This document shows positions 41,790 to 50,011 of a DNA stretch of 64,000 bases, piece by piece (positions within the stretch are counted from its first letter, which is position 1; every line of letters begins with the position of its first letter). The stretch spans positions 3,162,001 through 3,226,000 of the forward strand of contig NZ_JNIF01000003.1 in assembly GCF_000702445.1 (NCBI RefSeq), in the 5' to 3' direction. The notes beneath the pieces were generated by a model. That model made no database searches. It was not told where the DNA came from and saw only the letters and a program-made list of their open reading frames with translations. Origin of the DNA: Bryobacter aggregatus MPL3. GTDB lineage: Bacteria; Acidobacteriota; Terriglobia; Bryobacterales; Bryobacteraceae. The translations under genes and the position numbers were made by a program.

Positions 41790-42757
41790 CGCGCTGCTTC
41801 GGGAGCTTGCGCTTCTTTGCGCGTACGGACTTCGCGGACGGCGTAGATGCGGCGGCCCTGGCTTTCAAAGTAGGTGCGCATCAGCATTTCGCCGAGGATG
41901 CCCGTTGAGAACATCATGATGCCAGCCAGCAATAGCAGGGAGCCTGCAATCATAAGTGGGCCGTGGTCCACTACGATGTCATTCCCGAGCAACTTGTAGA
42001 CGAAGAGGTAGCTCATGATTGCGCCACCGAGAATGGTGCCCGTCAGCCCGAGGGTGCCGAAGAAGTGCATCGGGCGGGTGAAGTAGGTGAGCAGGAACTT
42101 GATGGTGAGGATGTCGTAGAGGACGCGGAAGGTGCGGCTGAGGCCGTAGTGGGAATCGCCAGCGGCGCGGGGAGTGTTCTTGATCGGGACTTCGATGACG
42201 CGGGCGCCGTAGAGCTTTGCCAGGGCAGGGATGAAGCGATGCAGTTCGCCGTAGAGATTGATGTCTTTGAGGATCTCGGTGCGGTAAGCCTTGAATGTGG
42301 TGCCGAAGTCGTGCAATTCAATGCCGGAAGCCTTGGCCATCAGCCAGTTGGCGATGCGCGAGGGAATCTTGCGGGTGATGGCGTTGTCGATGCGATTCTT
42401 GCGCCAACCGGAAGCAATGTCCCAGCCTTGTTCCACTTTTTCGAGCAGGGCGGGGATGTCTTCGGGGTCGTGCTGGAGATCGCCATCCATCGAGATGATG
42501 ACTTCGCCTTGCGCTTCGTCGAAACCGGCCTGGAGGGCGGGAGTTTGTCCGAAGTTGCGGCGGAGGCGAATGACTTTGAGGCGCTGGTCGGTTTCGACGA
42601 GATTGGCGAGGAGGTCGAAGCTGCGATCGGTCGAGGCGTCGTCCACAAAAATGATTTCGTAGGGCCGCTGTAGCCGCTCCAGAACAGCGGTCAGTCGGTC
42701 GTAGAGAGGAAGGATGGACGGTTCCTCGTTGTGAATCGGGATGACGATCGAGATCAT
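41786..42757 (-). CDS. GT2 glycosyltransferase with two C-terminal membrane segments
   Basis: The 323-residue protein is of the DPM1/ArnC type: ISIVIPIHNEEPSILPLYD, IIFVDDASTDRSFDLL, the nucleotide-sugar motif SMDGDLQHDPEDIP near residue 93, WRKNRIDNAITRKIPSRIAN, and DFGTTFKAYR. Two spans, MHFFGTLGLTGTILGGAIMSYLF and MIAGSLLLLAGIMMFSTGIL, follow. It probably transfers a sugar to undecaprenyl phosphate for surface glycans. It is monocistronic and divergent from the DASS gene by 43 bases. Confidence 0.93.
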   Translation of the reverse strand: MISIVIPIHNEEPSILPLYDRLTAVLERLQRPYEIIFVDDASTDRSFDLLANLVETDQRLKVIRLRRNFGQTPALQAGFDEAQGEVIISMDGDLQHDPEDIPALLEKVEQGWDIASGWRKNRIDNAITRKIPSRIANWLMAKASGIELHDFGTTFKAYRTEILKDINLYGELHRFIPALAKLYGARVIEVPIKNTPRAAGDSHYGLSRTFRVLYDILTIKFLLTYFTRPMHFFGTLGLTGTILGGAIMSYLFVYKLLGNDIVVDHGPLMIAGSLLLLAGIMMFSTGILGEMLMRTYFESQGRRIYAVREVRTRKEAQAPEAAR

Positions 42758-42800
42758 GAGATAGTGGAAGTCTTATTCCAGTCTAGCTGAGGGGGAGAGT

Positions 42801-44216
42801 GTGGGTCGAATTCCCAAACGCATTTGGGGTTTAGCGCTTCTCGTTGCCATATATTTACTGATCGCCTACGGGTTCCCAAAACCCGATGTGATCAAGCCGG
42901 AAGGCTGGCGGCTGTTCTCCCTTTTTGTCGCGACCGTAGCGGGTCTGATCTTCCAACCGGTGAGCGGCGGGGCGCTGGTGCTGATGGCCGTCGTCTTTGC
43001 CAGCATTGTGGGCGGGCTTTCAATCAAGCAGGCGCTTGATGGCTATTCAGACCCGACGAATTGGCTGGTGCTGGCCGCATTCTTCATTTCGCGCGCGCTG
43101 ATCAAATCGGGACTGGCGCGGCGGATTGCTCTTTTCTTTGTCCGCTTGTTTGGGAAGACCTCGCTTGGCGTCAGCTATGCGCTTTGCTTTAGCGACATCG
43201 CGCTGGCCTCAATCATTCCCTCGAATGGTGCGCGCAGCGGTGGTGTGATTCTGCCGATTGTGCGCAGTGTGGCGGAGCTGTATGGGTCGAAGCCGGGGCT
43301 GACGTCGAATGTGATTGGAGCTTTTTTGATGACCAGCGTCTATCAGGGGGTTTGCATCAGTTCGGCGATGTTTCTGACCGGACAGGCCTCAAATCCGCTG
43401 GCGGCGCAGCTTGCGGGCAAGCTGCACAATGTCCAGATCGATTGGTTTGGCTGGTTTCGGGCGGGAGTGGTGCCGGGATTGTGCAGCATTCTGGCGGTGC
43501 CGTGGCTGGTGAGCAAGATCTATCCGCCAGAAGTGAAAAATACTCCGGAAGCTGCCGCTTTCGCACACCAAGAACTCAGCGCGATGGGCAAGCTGGGATC
43601 GAATGAGTGGGTGCTGACGGCTGTATTTCTGGGTGTTTGCGGAGCTTGGGCAACAACGAGCATTCACAAGATGGATGTTGCGGTGCCGGCGCTACTGGGT
43701 AGTATTGCGCTGCTGATTACGGGTGTTTTGACCTGGGAGGACGTGAAGAAGGAAGAGGCGGCCTGGGACATGTTCATCTGGTATGGCGGGCTGCTGAATC
43801 TGGCCAAGGCGTTGAATAGCACCGGGATTCCGACAGAGTTTGCGAAGTTTGTGGGGGGATCGCTCGAGGGGCTGAACTGGTATCCGCTGATGATGATCGC
43901 GCTACTGGTGTACTTCTTTGCCCACTACGCGTTTGCGAGCATTACCGCTCATCTGCTGGCGATGTTTCCGGCCTTTGTCGGGGTGATCATCGGGCAGGGA
44001 GCGCCGGCTGGTCTCGCTTGCTTTGGATTCGCGATGTTCGCGAACCTCTCGGCTGGATTGACCAATTACGGCACGACGCCTGCCCCGATGTTCTTTGCCC
44101 AGGAATACGTTGACATGAAGAGCTGGTGGCGCGTCGGATTCCTCTGCGCCTTGCTCAATATCGCGATCTGGTCGACGGTCGGCTTCGCCTGGTGGAAGTT
44201 CGTCGGTCTCTGGTAG
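42801..44216 (+). CDS. DASS (SLC13-like) anion transporter
   Basis: GTG 42801 is preceded by GGGGGAG. The 471-residue protein has 11-13 hydrophobic segments. Family features are FQPVSGGALVLMAVVFASIVGG, SDPTNWLVLAAFFISRAL, the ion-site motifs IIPSNGARSGGVILPI and FLTGQASNPLA, and a C-terminal NLSAGLTNYGTTPAP. It is closest in style to the 2-oxoglutarate/malate translocator group (YbhI, SodiT). The likely role is uptake or exchange of dicarboxylates. The stop is directly next to the stop of the convergent sialidase-like gene. Confidence 0.93.
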   Translation: MGRIPKRIWGLALLVAIYLLIAYGFPKPDVIKPEGWRLFSLFVATVAGLIFQPVSGGALVLMAVVFASIVGGLSIKQALDGYSDPTNWLVLAAFFISRALIKSGLARRIALFFVRLFGKTSLGVSYALCFSDIALASIIPSNGARSGGVILPIVRSVAELYGSKPGLTSNVIGAFLMTSVYQGVCISSAMFLTGQASNPLAAQLAGKLHNVQIDWFGWFRAGVVPGLCSILAVPWLVSKIYPPEVKNTPEAAAFAHQELSAMGKLGSNEWVLTAVFLGVCGAWATTSIHKMDVAVPALLGSIALLITGVLTWEDVKKEEAAWDMFIWYGGLLNLAKALNSTGIPTEFAKFVGGSLEGLNWYPLMMIALLVYFFAHYAFASITAHLLAMFPAFVGVIIGQGAPAGLACFGFAMFANLSAGLTNYGTTPAPMFFAQEYVDMKSWWRVGFLCALLNIAIWSTVGFAWWKFVGLW

Positions 44217-45203
44217 TTAGTTCGGCAGAGACTCGAGTGGGATGACGGCGTGCTTGACCTTCTTGCGGTGCCAGGTCCAGGTGGCGTGGACTTTGCCGTC
44301 GGCGGCTTGGATGATGGCGGGGTAGGAATATTCGCCGGGTTCTGATTCGAGAACGATCGGCGCTGTCCACTTGTCGCCATCCTTGCTCACAGCGATGTTG
44401 AGCGGGGAGCGCCCGCTGCTGGTGTGGTTGTAAATGAGGACGATACGGCCGTCCTTGAGCGCCACGGCATCAATGCCGCTATCCGGGTTGGGGAGATTGG
44501 TGATCTTGGCGCTGGACCAGGTTTTGCCGCCATCCTTGGAATCGGCGTAGGTGATGAAGCCGATCTTCTTGGTGGAGCGAATGTACATGCGCAGCGTGTT
44601 CTTGCCAATGGGGACGATGGTGGGCTGGATGATGCCGCGGGCTTCTGCCGGGTAGACGATGGGGCCGTGCTTGGTCCAGGTTTGCGCGTTGTCGGTGGAG
44701 CGCTCGACCCAGGCGGTCCAGGCGTGGTCGGATTCGACGCTGGTGCCAGAGACGACAGTGCCGTCGGCGAGAACAAGCGGCTTGTTTTTGATCGGGCCGT
44801 AGAGACCAGCCGGCAGATACTCTTTTTCGCTCCAGGTGCGGCCGCCGTCGAGAGACGAGATTTTAGCGCCGTTCCATGTCTTGGGGTGCAGACCGTGCTT
44901 GTAGAACAGCCACAGCTTCTTATCTTTGGTGAAAAAGAGAACGGGATTGTAGGTGGACTGGTCCTTTTCGCGAGCCAATTCGACGGGCGCACTCCAGGCT
45001 CCATCCTTCAGACGGGCACCCCAGATGGCGACGTCTTTTGCACCTTCCTTTGTGCCGCCGAACCAGGCGGCATAAAACTCACCGGGAGCGGTTTCGACAA
45101 TCGTTGAGGCGTGGCACTCCGGAAATGGCGCTGATTCGTAAATGAATCCTTGTTGGATCTGCGCTATGGCCAGCAAGGGAAATAGAAGAATTGCAAGTCT
45201 CAT
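44217..45203 (-). CDS. secreted sialidase/BNR-repeat protein
   Basis: The start at ATG 45203 gives 328 residues with signal peptide MRLAILLFPLLAIAQ. The chain is a six-bladed propeller of the exo-alpha-sialidase type: FIYESAPFPECHASTIVE, AAWFGGTKEGAKDVAIWGAR, then Asp-box or BNR repeats SLDGGRTWSEKEY, STDNAQTWTKHG, SKDGGKTWSSAK and SKDGDKWTAP. IQPTIVPIGKNTLRMYIRS carries the conserved Arg. Proteins like this act on sialic acids, rhamnose or other glycans; the substrate is not known. It is divergent from the ROK kinase gene, so a shared sugar pathway is possible. Confidence 0.88.
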   Translation of the reverse strand: MRLAILLFPLLAIAQIQQGFIYESAPFPECHASTIVETAPGEFYAAWFGGTKEGAKDVAIWGARLKDGAWSAPVELAREKDQSTYNPVLFFTKDKKLWLFYKHGLHPKTWNGAKISSLDGGRTWSEKEYLPAGLYGPIKNKPLVLADGTVVSGTSVESDHAWTAWVERSTDNAQTWTKHGPIVYPAEARGIIQPTIVPIGKNTLRMYIRSTKKIGFITYADSKDGGKTWSSAKITNLPNPDSGIDAVALKDGRIVLIYNHTSSGRSPLNIAVSKDGDKWTAPIVLESEPGEYSYPAIIQAADGKVHATWTWHRKKVKHAVIPLESLPN

Positions 45204-45237
45204 CAAACTCTCAAGTCTATATTGGATGAGAGTCATC

Positions 45238-46068
45238 ATGTTTGGAGCAATTGAAGCTGGTGGTACGAAGATCGTCTGCGCCTATGGCAAAGACCCTGAA
45301 AATCTGACGGTGAGTCCTCCGATTCCGACGACGAGTCCGAAGGAGACCCTCGAACGGATCCGGGAGTTTTTCGCCGGTCGCAAGCTGAAGCGCACTGGGA
45401 TCGCCTGCTTTGGGCCGCTCGAAATTGCGAAGGGCCGCATTGCCCCGTTGACGCCGAAGATCGAGTGGCGTGGCTTTCCGATTGTGAAGGCGGTGGAGAA
45501 GGCGTTGGGCTGTCCCGCGGTTCTTGATACGGATGTGAACGGCGCCGCGCTTGGCGAACATCTTTGGGGCGCAGCGAAGAAGTCGACACACTTTGTCTAT
45601 GTCACGGTGGGGACGGGAATCGGCGGTGGGACGATGCTGAACGGCCAGCTGATTCATGGACTGCTCCATCCGGAAGTGGGGCATATGCGTGTGCGCCGCT
45701 TTGGGGGCGACGAGTATGGCGGGCACTGCCCGGTGCATGGGGATTGTCTCGAAGGGCTGGCGTGCGGGCCCGCGATCGCAGCCCGTTATGGGGTAGCGAA
45801 GGCGGAAGAACTACAGGATCATCATCCGGGCTGGGCTTTGGAAGCTCACTATCTGGGACAGATGGCGGTGAATCTGGCTTGTGCGTATTCGCCGGAACTG
45901 CTGATTCTCGGCGGCGGGATTGGTCTCAAGCGCGGGATGGTGGAGATGGTGCGTCAGACTGCCGCGCAAGAGATGAATGGTTATGCGCCGCTCCCAAAAA
46001 TCGTGCGGGCGAAACTGGGCGGCCGGGCAGGAGTGCTGGGCGCGTTGGCGTTGGCAATTGGCGTTTAG
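45238..46068 (+). CDS. ROK family sugar kinase (fructokinase-like)
   Basis: The start is set at ATG 45238 (MFGAIEAGGTKIVCAYGKD); ATG 45226 adds four residues. The 276 residues contain the ATP-phosphate loop AGGTKI, ALGEHLWGAAKKSTHFVYVTVGTGIGGG in segments, catalytic Asp in VLDTDVNGAAL, and the zinc motif GHMRVRRFGGDEYGGHCPVHGDCLEGLACG near residues 160-188 (three Cys, His). This layout is that of bacterial ROK fructokinases such as ScrK and GmuE. It shares TTAG with the convergent TIGR03437 gene. Confidence 0.92.
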   Translation: MFGAIEAGGTKIVCAYGKDPENLTVSPPIPTTSPKETLERIREFFAGRKLKRTGIACFGPLEIAKGRIAPLTPKIEWRGFPIVKAVEKALGCPAVLDTDVNGAALGEHLWGAAKKSTHFVYVTVGTGIGGGTMLNGQLIHGLLHPEVGHMRVRRFGGDEYGGHCPVHGDCLEGLACGPAIAARYGVAKAEELQDHHPGWALEAHYLGQMAVNLACAYSPELLILGGGIGLKRGMVEMVRQTAAQEMNGYAPLPKIVRAKLGGRAGVLGALALAIGV

Positions 46069-47306
46069 TTCCCGATGGGAATGAGCAGGCTTTGGGGACC
46101 GGGGACTCCGCCCAAGGTGTAGGTAAAGGGGACAGCCTCTCCCGCGGCGACGCTTGGGACGACCACATTGAACTGGTAGAGGCCGACAAAGTTGCCGGAT
46201 TGTCCGGCGTAGCTCACCGTGGCCTGGGTGCCGCCGATAGAGCATTGGAAGCTGCCGACAAGCCGGTTGCTTTGGGTTTGGATGGTGCCGGCGGGGGTGT
46301 CCGGGGTGACGGGGCCGAATCCGATGCCGTAGAGGATGATCGTTTCGCCGGGCCTGGCGCGCCGGGCGGGAATTCCTTCTGCGGGAGGGAGCACAAAGGT
46401 GACGCCATCGGGAAAGAGAGCGGCGACGTATTGTCCGGCTGCGAGCTTGAATACGGCGGGCGCGAGAAGGCCTGGCTCTACGCTATTGACGTTGATGGTG
46501 TAGGCGGCACTTGCGCCGCCAGCGGTGGTGATGACGACAGGTTGCGGGCCTGATGGGACGCTTGAGGGGACTTGCGCATTGACTTGGCCCTGATCGACGT
46601 AATCAAGATAGGCAGGTTTGCCGCCGATGGTGAGCGTGGTGCCGCCGAGGGCGGTGGGGGCGATGTTGCCTTTGAAGTCGGCTCCACTCCAGGTTTGCCG
46701 GAGTACATTTGCCAGGTTGATGCCATAGACCTCCATCCAGGAGCCTGGCGCGACGGAGGAGAAGCCGCCGTAAGCGCTCGCGCTGACGACGCCGCGGATG
46801 ATGGGCGTTGCGTCGAATTGCCCCGTGACGGGGCCGGTGATGGTGGCGCCGGGAATGAGGCCAACCTGGCCAACCGCGCATGAGGTGACCAGCGTGCAGA
46901 CTGCGTTGCTGGTGTTGAAGAAGGTGGTGAGGTTTGTGTAGTAGAAGGTGGTGGGGTTGCCGTTGATGGTGAGCTTGGTTTCGATCGCGCCCGCGGTGAG
47001 GCCAAGGTTGATGGTATCGGTGCCTGGGATGACTGTACCGATGAGCGGCGAGGGGCCGTTTCCGGCATAGGTGACTACGACCGTGAAGGTGCCGCCGGAG
47101 CCGATGCCGGTGTAAGGACCGGACAGGGTGCAGGTGGTGACACCGTTTTCAAAAACGCAGGAGCCCCAACTGACGCGCACTGTCCCGTGGCCTTGGGCGT
47201 CGGGGCCGAGACCGGTATAGGTGAGTGTTTGATTGGTGGGGCCGTAGTTGATGATGTTGGCAGAGGCCACGGAGATGAGAATGGCCAGAAGAAATGCAAA
47301 GCGCAT
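46065..47306 (-). CDS. TIGR03437-family secreted protein
   Basis: The 413-residue protein begins with a signal peptide MRFAFLLAILISVASAN. The N-terminal half has repeated beta-strands with Thr and Gly-rich loops (TLTYTGLGPDAQGHGTVRVSWG), and the second half is the TIGR03437 domain: GGFSSVAPGSWMEVYGINLA, GGTTLTIGGKPAYLDYVDQGQ, GETIILYGIGFGPVTPDTPAG and QSGNFVGLYQFNVVVPSVAAG. It is the second member of this family in the window. It lies downstream of a PEP-CTERM gene on the same strand, 114 bases apart. Confidence 0.92.
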   Translation of the reverse strand: MRFAFLLAILISVASANIINYGPTNQTLTYTGLGPDAQGHGTVRVSWGSCVFENGVTTCTLSGPYTGIGSGGTFTVVVTYAGNGPSPLIGTVIPGTDTINLGLTAGAIETKLTINGNPTTFYYTNLTTFFNTSNAVCTLVTSCAVGQVGLIPGATITGPVTGQFDATPIIRGVVSASAYGGFSSVAPGSWMEVYGINLANVLRQTWSGADFKGNIAPTALGGTTLTIGGKPAYLDYVDQGQVNAQVPSSVPSGPQPVVITTAGGASAAYTINVNSVEPGLLAPAVFKLAAGQYVAALFPDGVTFVLPPAEGIPARRARPGETIILYGIGFGPVTPDTPAGTIQTQSNRLVGSFQCSIGGTQATVSYAGQSGNFVGLYQFNVVVPSVAAGEAVPFTYTLGGVPGPQSLLIPIGN

Positions 47307-47395
47307 GGGTATGATGGTTCCTCGCTGGTGTCGGATGACCTGAACGATGCCAATGTTACGGAAAGAGTAGTGGGCAGGAAGGAATTGAGGTTGGC

Positions 47396-47436
47396 GAGTC
47401 GACGGGGACTCGTGAGTGTTCTAGCGGCGGCGCAGC
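47396..47436. repeat. 41-bp direct repeat, copy 1 (3' end of PEP-CTERM gene)
   Basis: This 41-bp stretch covers the last codons and stop of the PEP-CTERM gene and a short hairpin (GAGTC...GACTC). It recurs at 48284-48324 with two mismatches. Confidence 0.85.
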
Positions 47437-48059
47437 AGGGCGAGACCGGCGAGTCCTGCACCGAAGAGCAGGTATGTGGATGGCTCTGGGACCGCAGAGG
47501 GATCGGCTGTCCCGACGATGAGGTTGTCGACGTTTGGCCAGGCGTAGCCGCTTTGCTCGGTGGAGGTGCCTTGTAGGGTGAGGGCGGTGAAGGGTGTGGT
47601 GCTGATGAAGCCGAAGAAGCTTTTGTTTGAGGTGGGAGTGTTTACGGCGAGAGTGGCGAGCGCCTCGGTTCCGTTCCACAGGGTTAAGAAGCCCGAGCCA
47701 GAAGGGCTCAATGCGTTTTCTGCATTGTCAAAAAAGAAAGATCCTCCGATTGCTGTGATGCCACCGGCGAACGAATCGATGATCAAGGGATAAGAGGCAT
47801 CCTCTCCGGACAGAGAGATGTCCGAGTCGATCACGGTGACATAGAGTCCGTCTTCGGCAGACACGTAGTAGGAGAACCCATTGCCGCTAAAGGATTTTCC
47901 GGTGAAGATGATGAGGTCGGTTGGGATGGTGGAAAACGTCTCCTCGTAATAGCCGGAGTCAATTGCCGCCAGAAATTCGGTGCGATCGGTAAAGGTGAAG
48001 ACGCTAGCGCCTGCCTGCACCGCAAATGCGATCAGAAGAAGTAGGATTTTATAGTTCAC
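47421..48059 (-). CDS. PEP-CTERM sorting-domain secreted protein
   Basis: The start is placed at GTG 48059 because the signal peptide VNYKILLLLIAFAVQAGAS begins there and TATAAA lies about 30 bases upstream; an open frame continues to 48176 but that part derives from a gene relic. The mature part has VFTFTDRTEFLAAIDSG and GGSFFFDNAENAL, a lectin-like beta-rich chain with a single domain. It ends in VPEPSTYLLFGAGLAGLALL plus RRR, a full PEP-CTERM tail. The protein should be processed by an exosortase encoded elsewhere. Its 3' end is duplicated at 48284-48324. Confidence 0.9.
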   Translation of the reverse strand: MNYKILLLLIAFAVQAGASVFTFTDRTEFLAAIDSGYYEETFSTIPTDLIIFTGKSFSGNGFSYYVSAEDGLYVTVIDSDISLSGEDASYPLIIDSFAGGITAIGGSFFFDNAENALSPSGSGFLTLWNGTEALATLAVNTPTSNKSFFGFISTTPFTALTLQGTSTEQSGYAWPNVDNLIVGTADPSAVPEPSTYLLFGAGLAGLALLRRR

Positions 48060-48109
48060 TGGTTTGTGCCTGTTGGAGGGTTCTTCTTTTATACCGTAAG
48101 CTCTCATCA

Positions 48110-48240
48110 GGAACGGCCGCTTCGGCTCAAAGACATCGATTCGTTCTGAAAGGCTCGCTGGCAGCCTCATGGTCACGGCGAGGATCAGGTGCGTGAACAG
48201 GACCGTGAATCGAGCGATCGAGAAGTGGTCGGTGGGAGGG
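48110..48240 (-). pseudogene. decayed DUF420-like gene fragment
   Basis: On the minus strand this stretch reads DHFSIARFTVLFTHLILAVT, which aligns with YHFSV and then RPLYFTILISHILLAVTVP of the intact DUF420 protein encoded at 48347-48760; the segment between is missing. After LAVT the likeness fades, with SERIDVFEPKRPF possibly matching QERFDKHRKIARI. The fragment lacks a start and the rest of the protein. Confidence 0.6.
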
Positions 48241-48283
48241 GCAGCCTGTTGTAGCGGGAGTGCTAGGCCTAGGAATGGGGAAG

Positions 48284-48324
48284 GAGTCGACGGGGACTCG
48301 TGGGTGTTCTAGCGGCGGCTCAGC
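48284..48324. repeat. 41-bp direct repeat, copy 2 (orphan PEP-CTERM 3' end)
   Basis: The sequence is 39/41 identical to 47396-47436 but has no gene attached; on the minus strand it reads as the final codons and stop of a PEP-CTERM gene. Confidence 0.85.
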
Positions 48325-48346
48325 TTAGTAAAGAAAGTCGTTTTCG

Positions 48347-48760
48347 CTAGAAGATATAGAGCATCAGGTAAACGATGACGCCTGTGATCGATACATAAAG
48401 CCAGATGGGGAAGGTGATTCTGGCGATCTTGCGGTGCTTGTCGAAGCGCTCCTGGAAGGCGCGCCAGAGGGTGAGGATCGCCAGCACCGGTACGGTTACG
48501 GCGAGGAGGATGTGGCTGATCAGGATGGTGAAATAGAGCGGGCGGAGCCAGCCCTGGCCCTGGTAAGGCACGCTGCCGACCGAGAAGTGGTAGACGAGGT
48601 AGCAGATGAGGAAGATCACGGAGACGGCAAAGGCAGAGAGCATCACGTTGCGATGTTCTGTCTTTCTGCCATTGCGGATCAGATAATAGCCGTACAGTAG
48701 CAGGCAGGTACAGAGTGCGTTCAGACTGGCGTCTATAAGTGGTAAGTCACGGATGGTCAT
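48347..48760 (-). CDS. DUF420 membrane protein (CtaM-like)
   Basis: The 137-residue protein has four membrane segments: DASLNALCTCLLLYGYYLI, MLSAFAVSVIFLICYLVYHFS, FTILISHILLAVTVPVLAI and FPIWLYVSITGVIVYLMLYIF. Conserved His residues (YHFS, SHILLA) are typical of DUF420, whose staphylococcal and Bacillus members (CtaM) are needed for heme-copper oxidase maturation. It overlaps the SCO1 gene by four bases and ends the assembly operon. Confidence 0.9.
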   Translation of the reverse strand: MTIRDLPLIDASLNALCTCLLLYGYYLIRNGRKTEHRNVMLSAFAVSVIFLICYLVYHFSVGSVPYQGQGWLRPLYFTILISHILLAVTVPVLAILTLWRAFQERFDKHRKIARITFPIWLYVSITGVIVYLMLYIF

Positions 48761-49299
48761 GAAAGTTGTTGGATATCCTCAATGAGCTGATCGATGCTGT
48801 CTTTTGCGAAGGAATCGTAGAAGCCACGGATCCGCATGGAACCATCGACCAGAACGAAACGGGTGGAGTGTTCGGTCATGGTGCCAGCGTGCCCCAGGTA
48901 AAAAGACTCTCTCATTACATTCTCGATGAGGTCTTTGCGGCCGGTAAGAAAGGTCCAGCGCATGGGGTCTGCGTGGTAGCGCTTGGCATACTCGGTCAGG
49001 ACCTCTGGCGTGTCGCGGTCAGGGTCTACCGTAATACTGACGATGTGGAAGTCCGGGAGTTGTGCCGTCTGTTCCTGCACCCGCTTCAGTTGATTGGACA
49101 TGCGTGGGCAGGGGCCGGGGCAATGGGTAAAGAAGAAGTCCGCCACCCAGACTTTTCCTTTTAAGGCAGAGCTGGAAAAAGGCCGGCCATCCTGTTTTGT
49201 AAATTCGAAGGGCGGCACGGTGCCCAAGTCGGGCAGCGCGCTTTTCTTTTTGCAGCTACTCCATAGGACAAGGCCAGCGAGCCATTCACGCCGTCGCAT
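48757..49299 (-). CDS. SCO1/SenC copper chaperone family protein
   Basis: The start ATG 49299 has AAGGAG six bases upstream; a longer frame exists but lies inside the ABC permease gene. The 180-residue protein begins RRREWLAGLVLWSSCKKK, a leader with a lipobox-like WSSC, so it is probably a lipoprotein. The thioredoxin fold carries FFFTHCPGPCPRM (CxxxCP copper motif) near residue 59 and the distal His in MTEHSTRFVLVDG. SCO proteins deliver copper to the CuA site or act as thiol reductase for it. Confidence 0.93.
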   Translation of the reverse strand: MRRREWLAGLVLWSSCKKKSALPDLGTVPPFEFTKQDGRPFSSSALKGKVWVADFFFTHCPGPCPRMSNQLKRVQEQTAQLPDFHIVSITVDPDRDTPEVLTEYAKRYHADPMRWTFLTGRKDLIENVMRESFYLGHAGTMTEHSTRFVLVDGSMRIRGFYDSFAKDSIDQLIEDIQQLS

Positions 49300-50011
49300 A
49301 TTCGCTCCTTCCAATGAACCATAAGGCGGCGCCAAAGAGCAGCGCCGTTGTGCCACACAGAACCGCCAGACTGAGCGCCATCGAAAACGGCGAGGTGCCT
49401 CCGAGGCAAACGTCGAGCAGCGAGATGCCGTAGGTCATCGGATTCACTTGCATCAGGCGCTGCATGAGCGGATGCGCTTCTCCGACGCGAAACAGCGAGC
49501 CGGAAAGCATCCACATGGGAAGCAGCAGCATGTTGATGACGCCGTGGAACGCCTGCGTCGAGGGCATGCGCCAGGCGCAGAGGAAGCCGAGTAGCGTAAA
49601 CAGCAGACCGATCAAAAGCAGTACTCCCGCTGCCCCCAGGATGCCAAAGAAACCCGGCGTCAGGCCGGTGAGCGGCAGGAAGAACAGAAATACGAGGCTT
49701 TGCAGCCAGGCAAGGATCGTTGCCCCAAGCACCTTGCCGAGGACCACTCCCGCGCGCGGTGCGGGCGTCACTAAAACGCCGGCGAGGAAGCCCTCTTTGC
49801 GATCGTCGATCACCGACATGTTGGAGAAGACCGCGGAGAACATCAGCGTCAGCGCGATGGAGCCGGCAAAGAAGCGGGCGAAGTCGTTGAAGCCTGCGCT
49901 CACGACGAACCAGAACAGCAAGGGGGCGGCGGCAAAGCCAACCACGCGTGCCTTCTCACGCCAGAATTTCAGCATCTCCCGTCGGGCTAAGGCCAAGGCT
50001 GTGAGGATCAT
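49286..50011 (-). CDS. ABC-2 type permease
   Basis: The 241-residue protein has six hydrophobic segments (VVGFAAAPLLFWFVVSAGF, GATILAWLQSLVFLFFLPL, AAGVLLLIGLLFTLLGFLCAW, VINMLLLPMWMLSGSLFRVG and a terminal LSLAVLCGTTALLFGAALWF). The central SVIDDRKEGFLAGVLVTPAPR and MLSGSLFRVGEAHPLMQRLMQVNP are usual for drug- or heme-type ABC-2 exporters of the DrrB class. It overlaps the ATPase gene by four bases and the SCO1 gene by 14, so the exporter is embedded in the oxidase assembly operon. Confidence 0.9.
   Translation of the reverse strand: MILTALALARREMLKFWREKARVVGFAAAPLLFWFVVSAGFNDFARFFAGSIALTLMFSAVFSNMSVIDDRKEGFLAGVLVTPAPRAGVVLGKVLGATILAWLQSLVFLFFLPLTGLTPGFFGILGAAGVLLLIGLLFTLLGFLCAWRMPSTQAFHGVINMLLLPMWMLSGSLFRVGEAHPLMQRLMQVNPMTYGISLLDVCLGGTSPFSMALSLAVLCGTTALLFGAALWFIGRSEYATA

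Larger units (their letters stand above)
48060..48346. other. 287-bp region holding gene relics
   Basis: No intact gene is seen. The region contains the promoter of the PEP-CTERM gene, a decayed DUF420-like fragment and a copy of the PEP-CTERM 3' end, which together suggest an old tandem duplication followed by deletion. Confidence 0.6.

Noticed and set aside
48060-48176. N-terminal extension of the PEP-CTERM gene to 48176
   Set aside because: The extra 39 residues derive from a decayed DUF420 fragment, and a proper signal peptide begins at GTG 48059.
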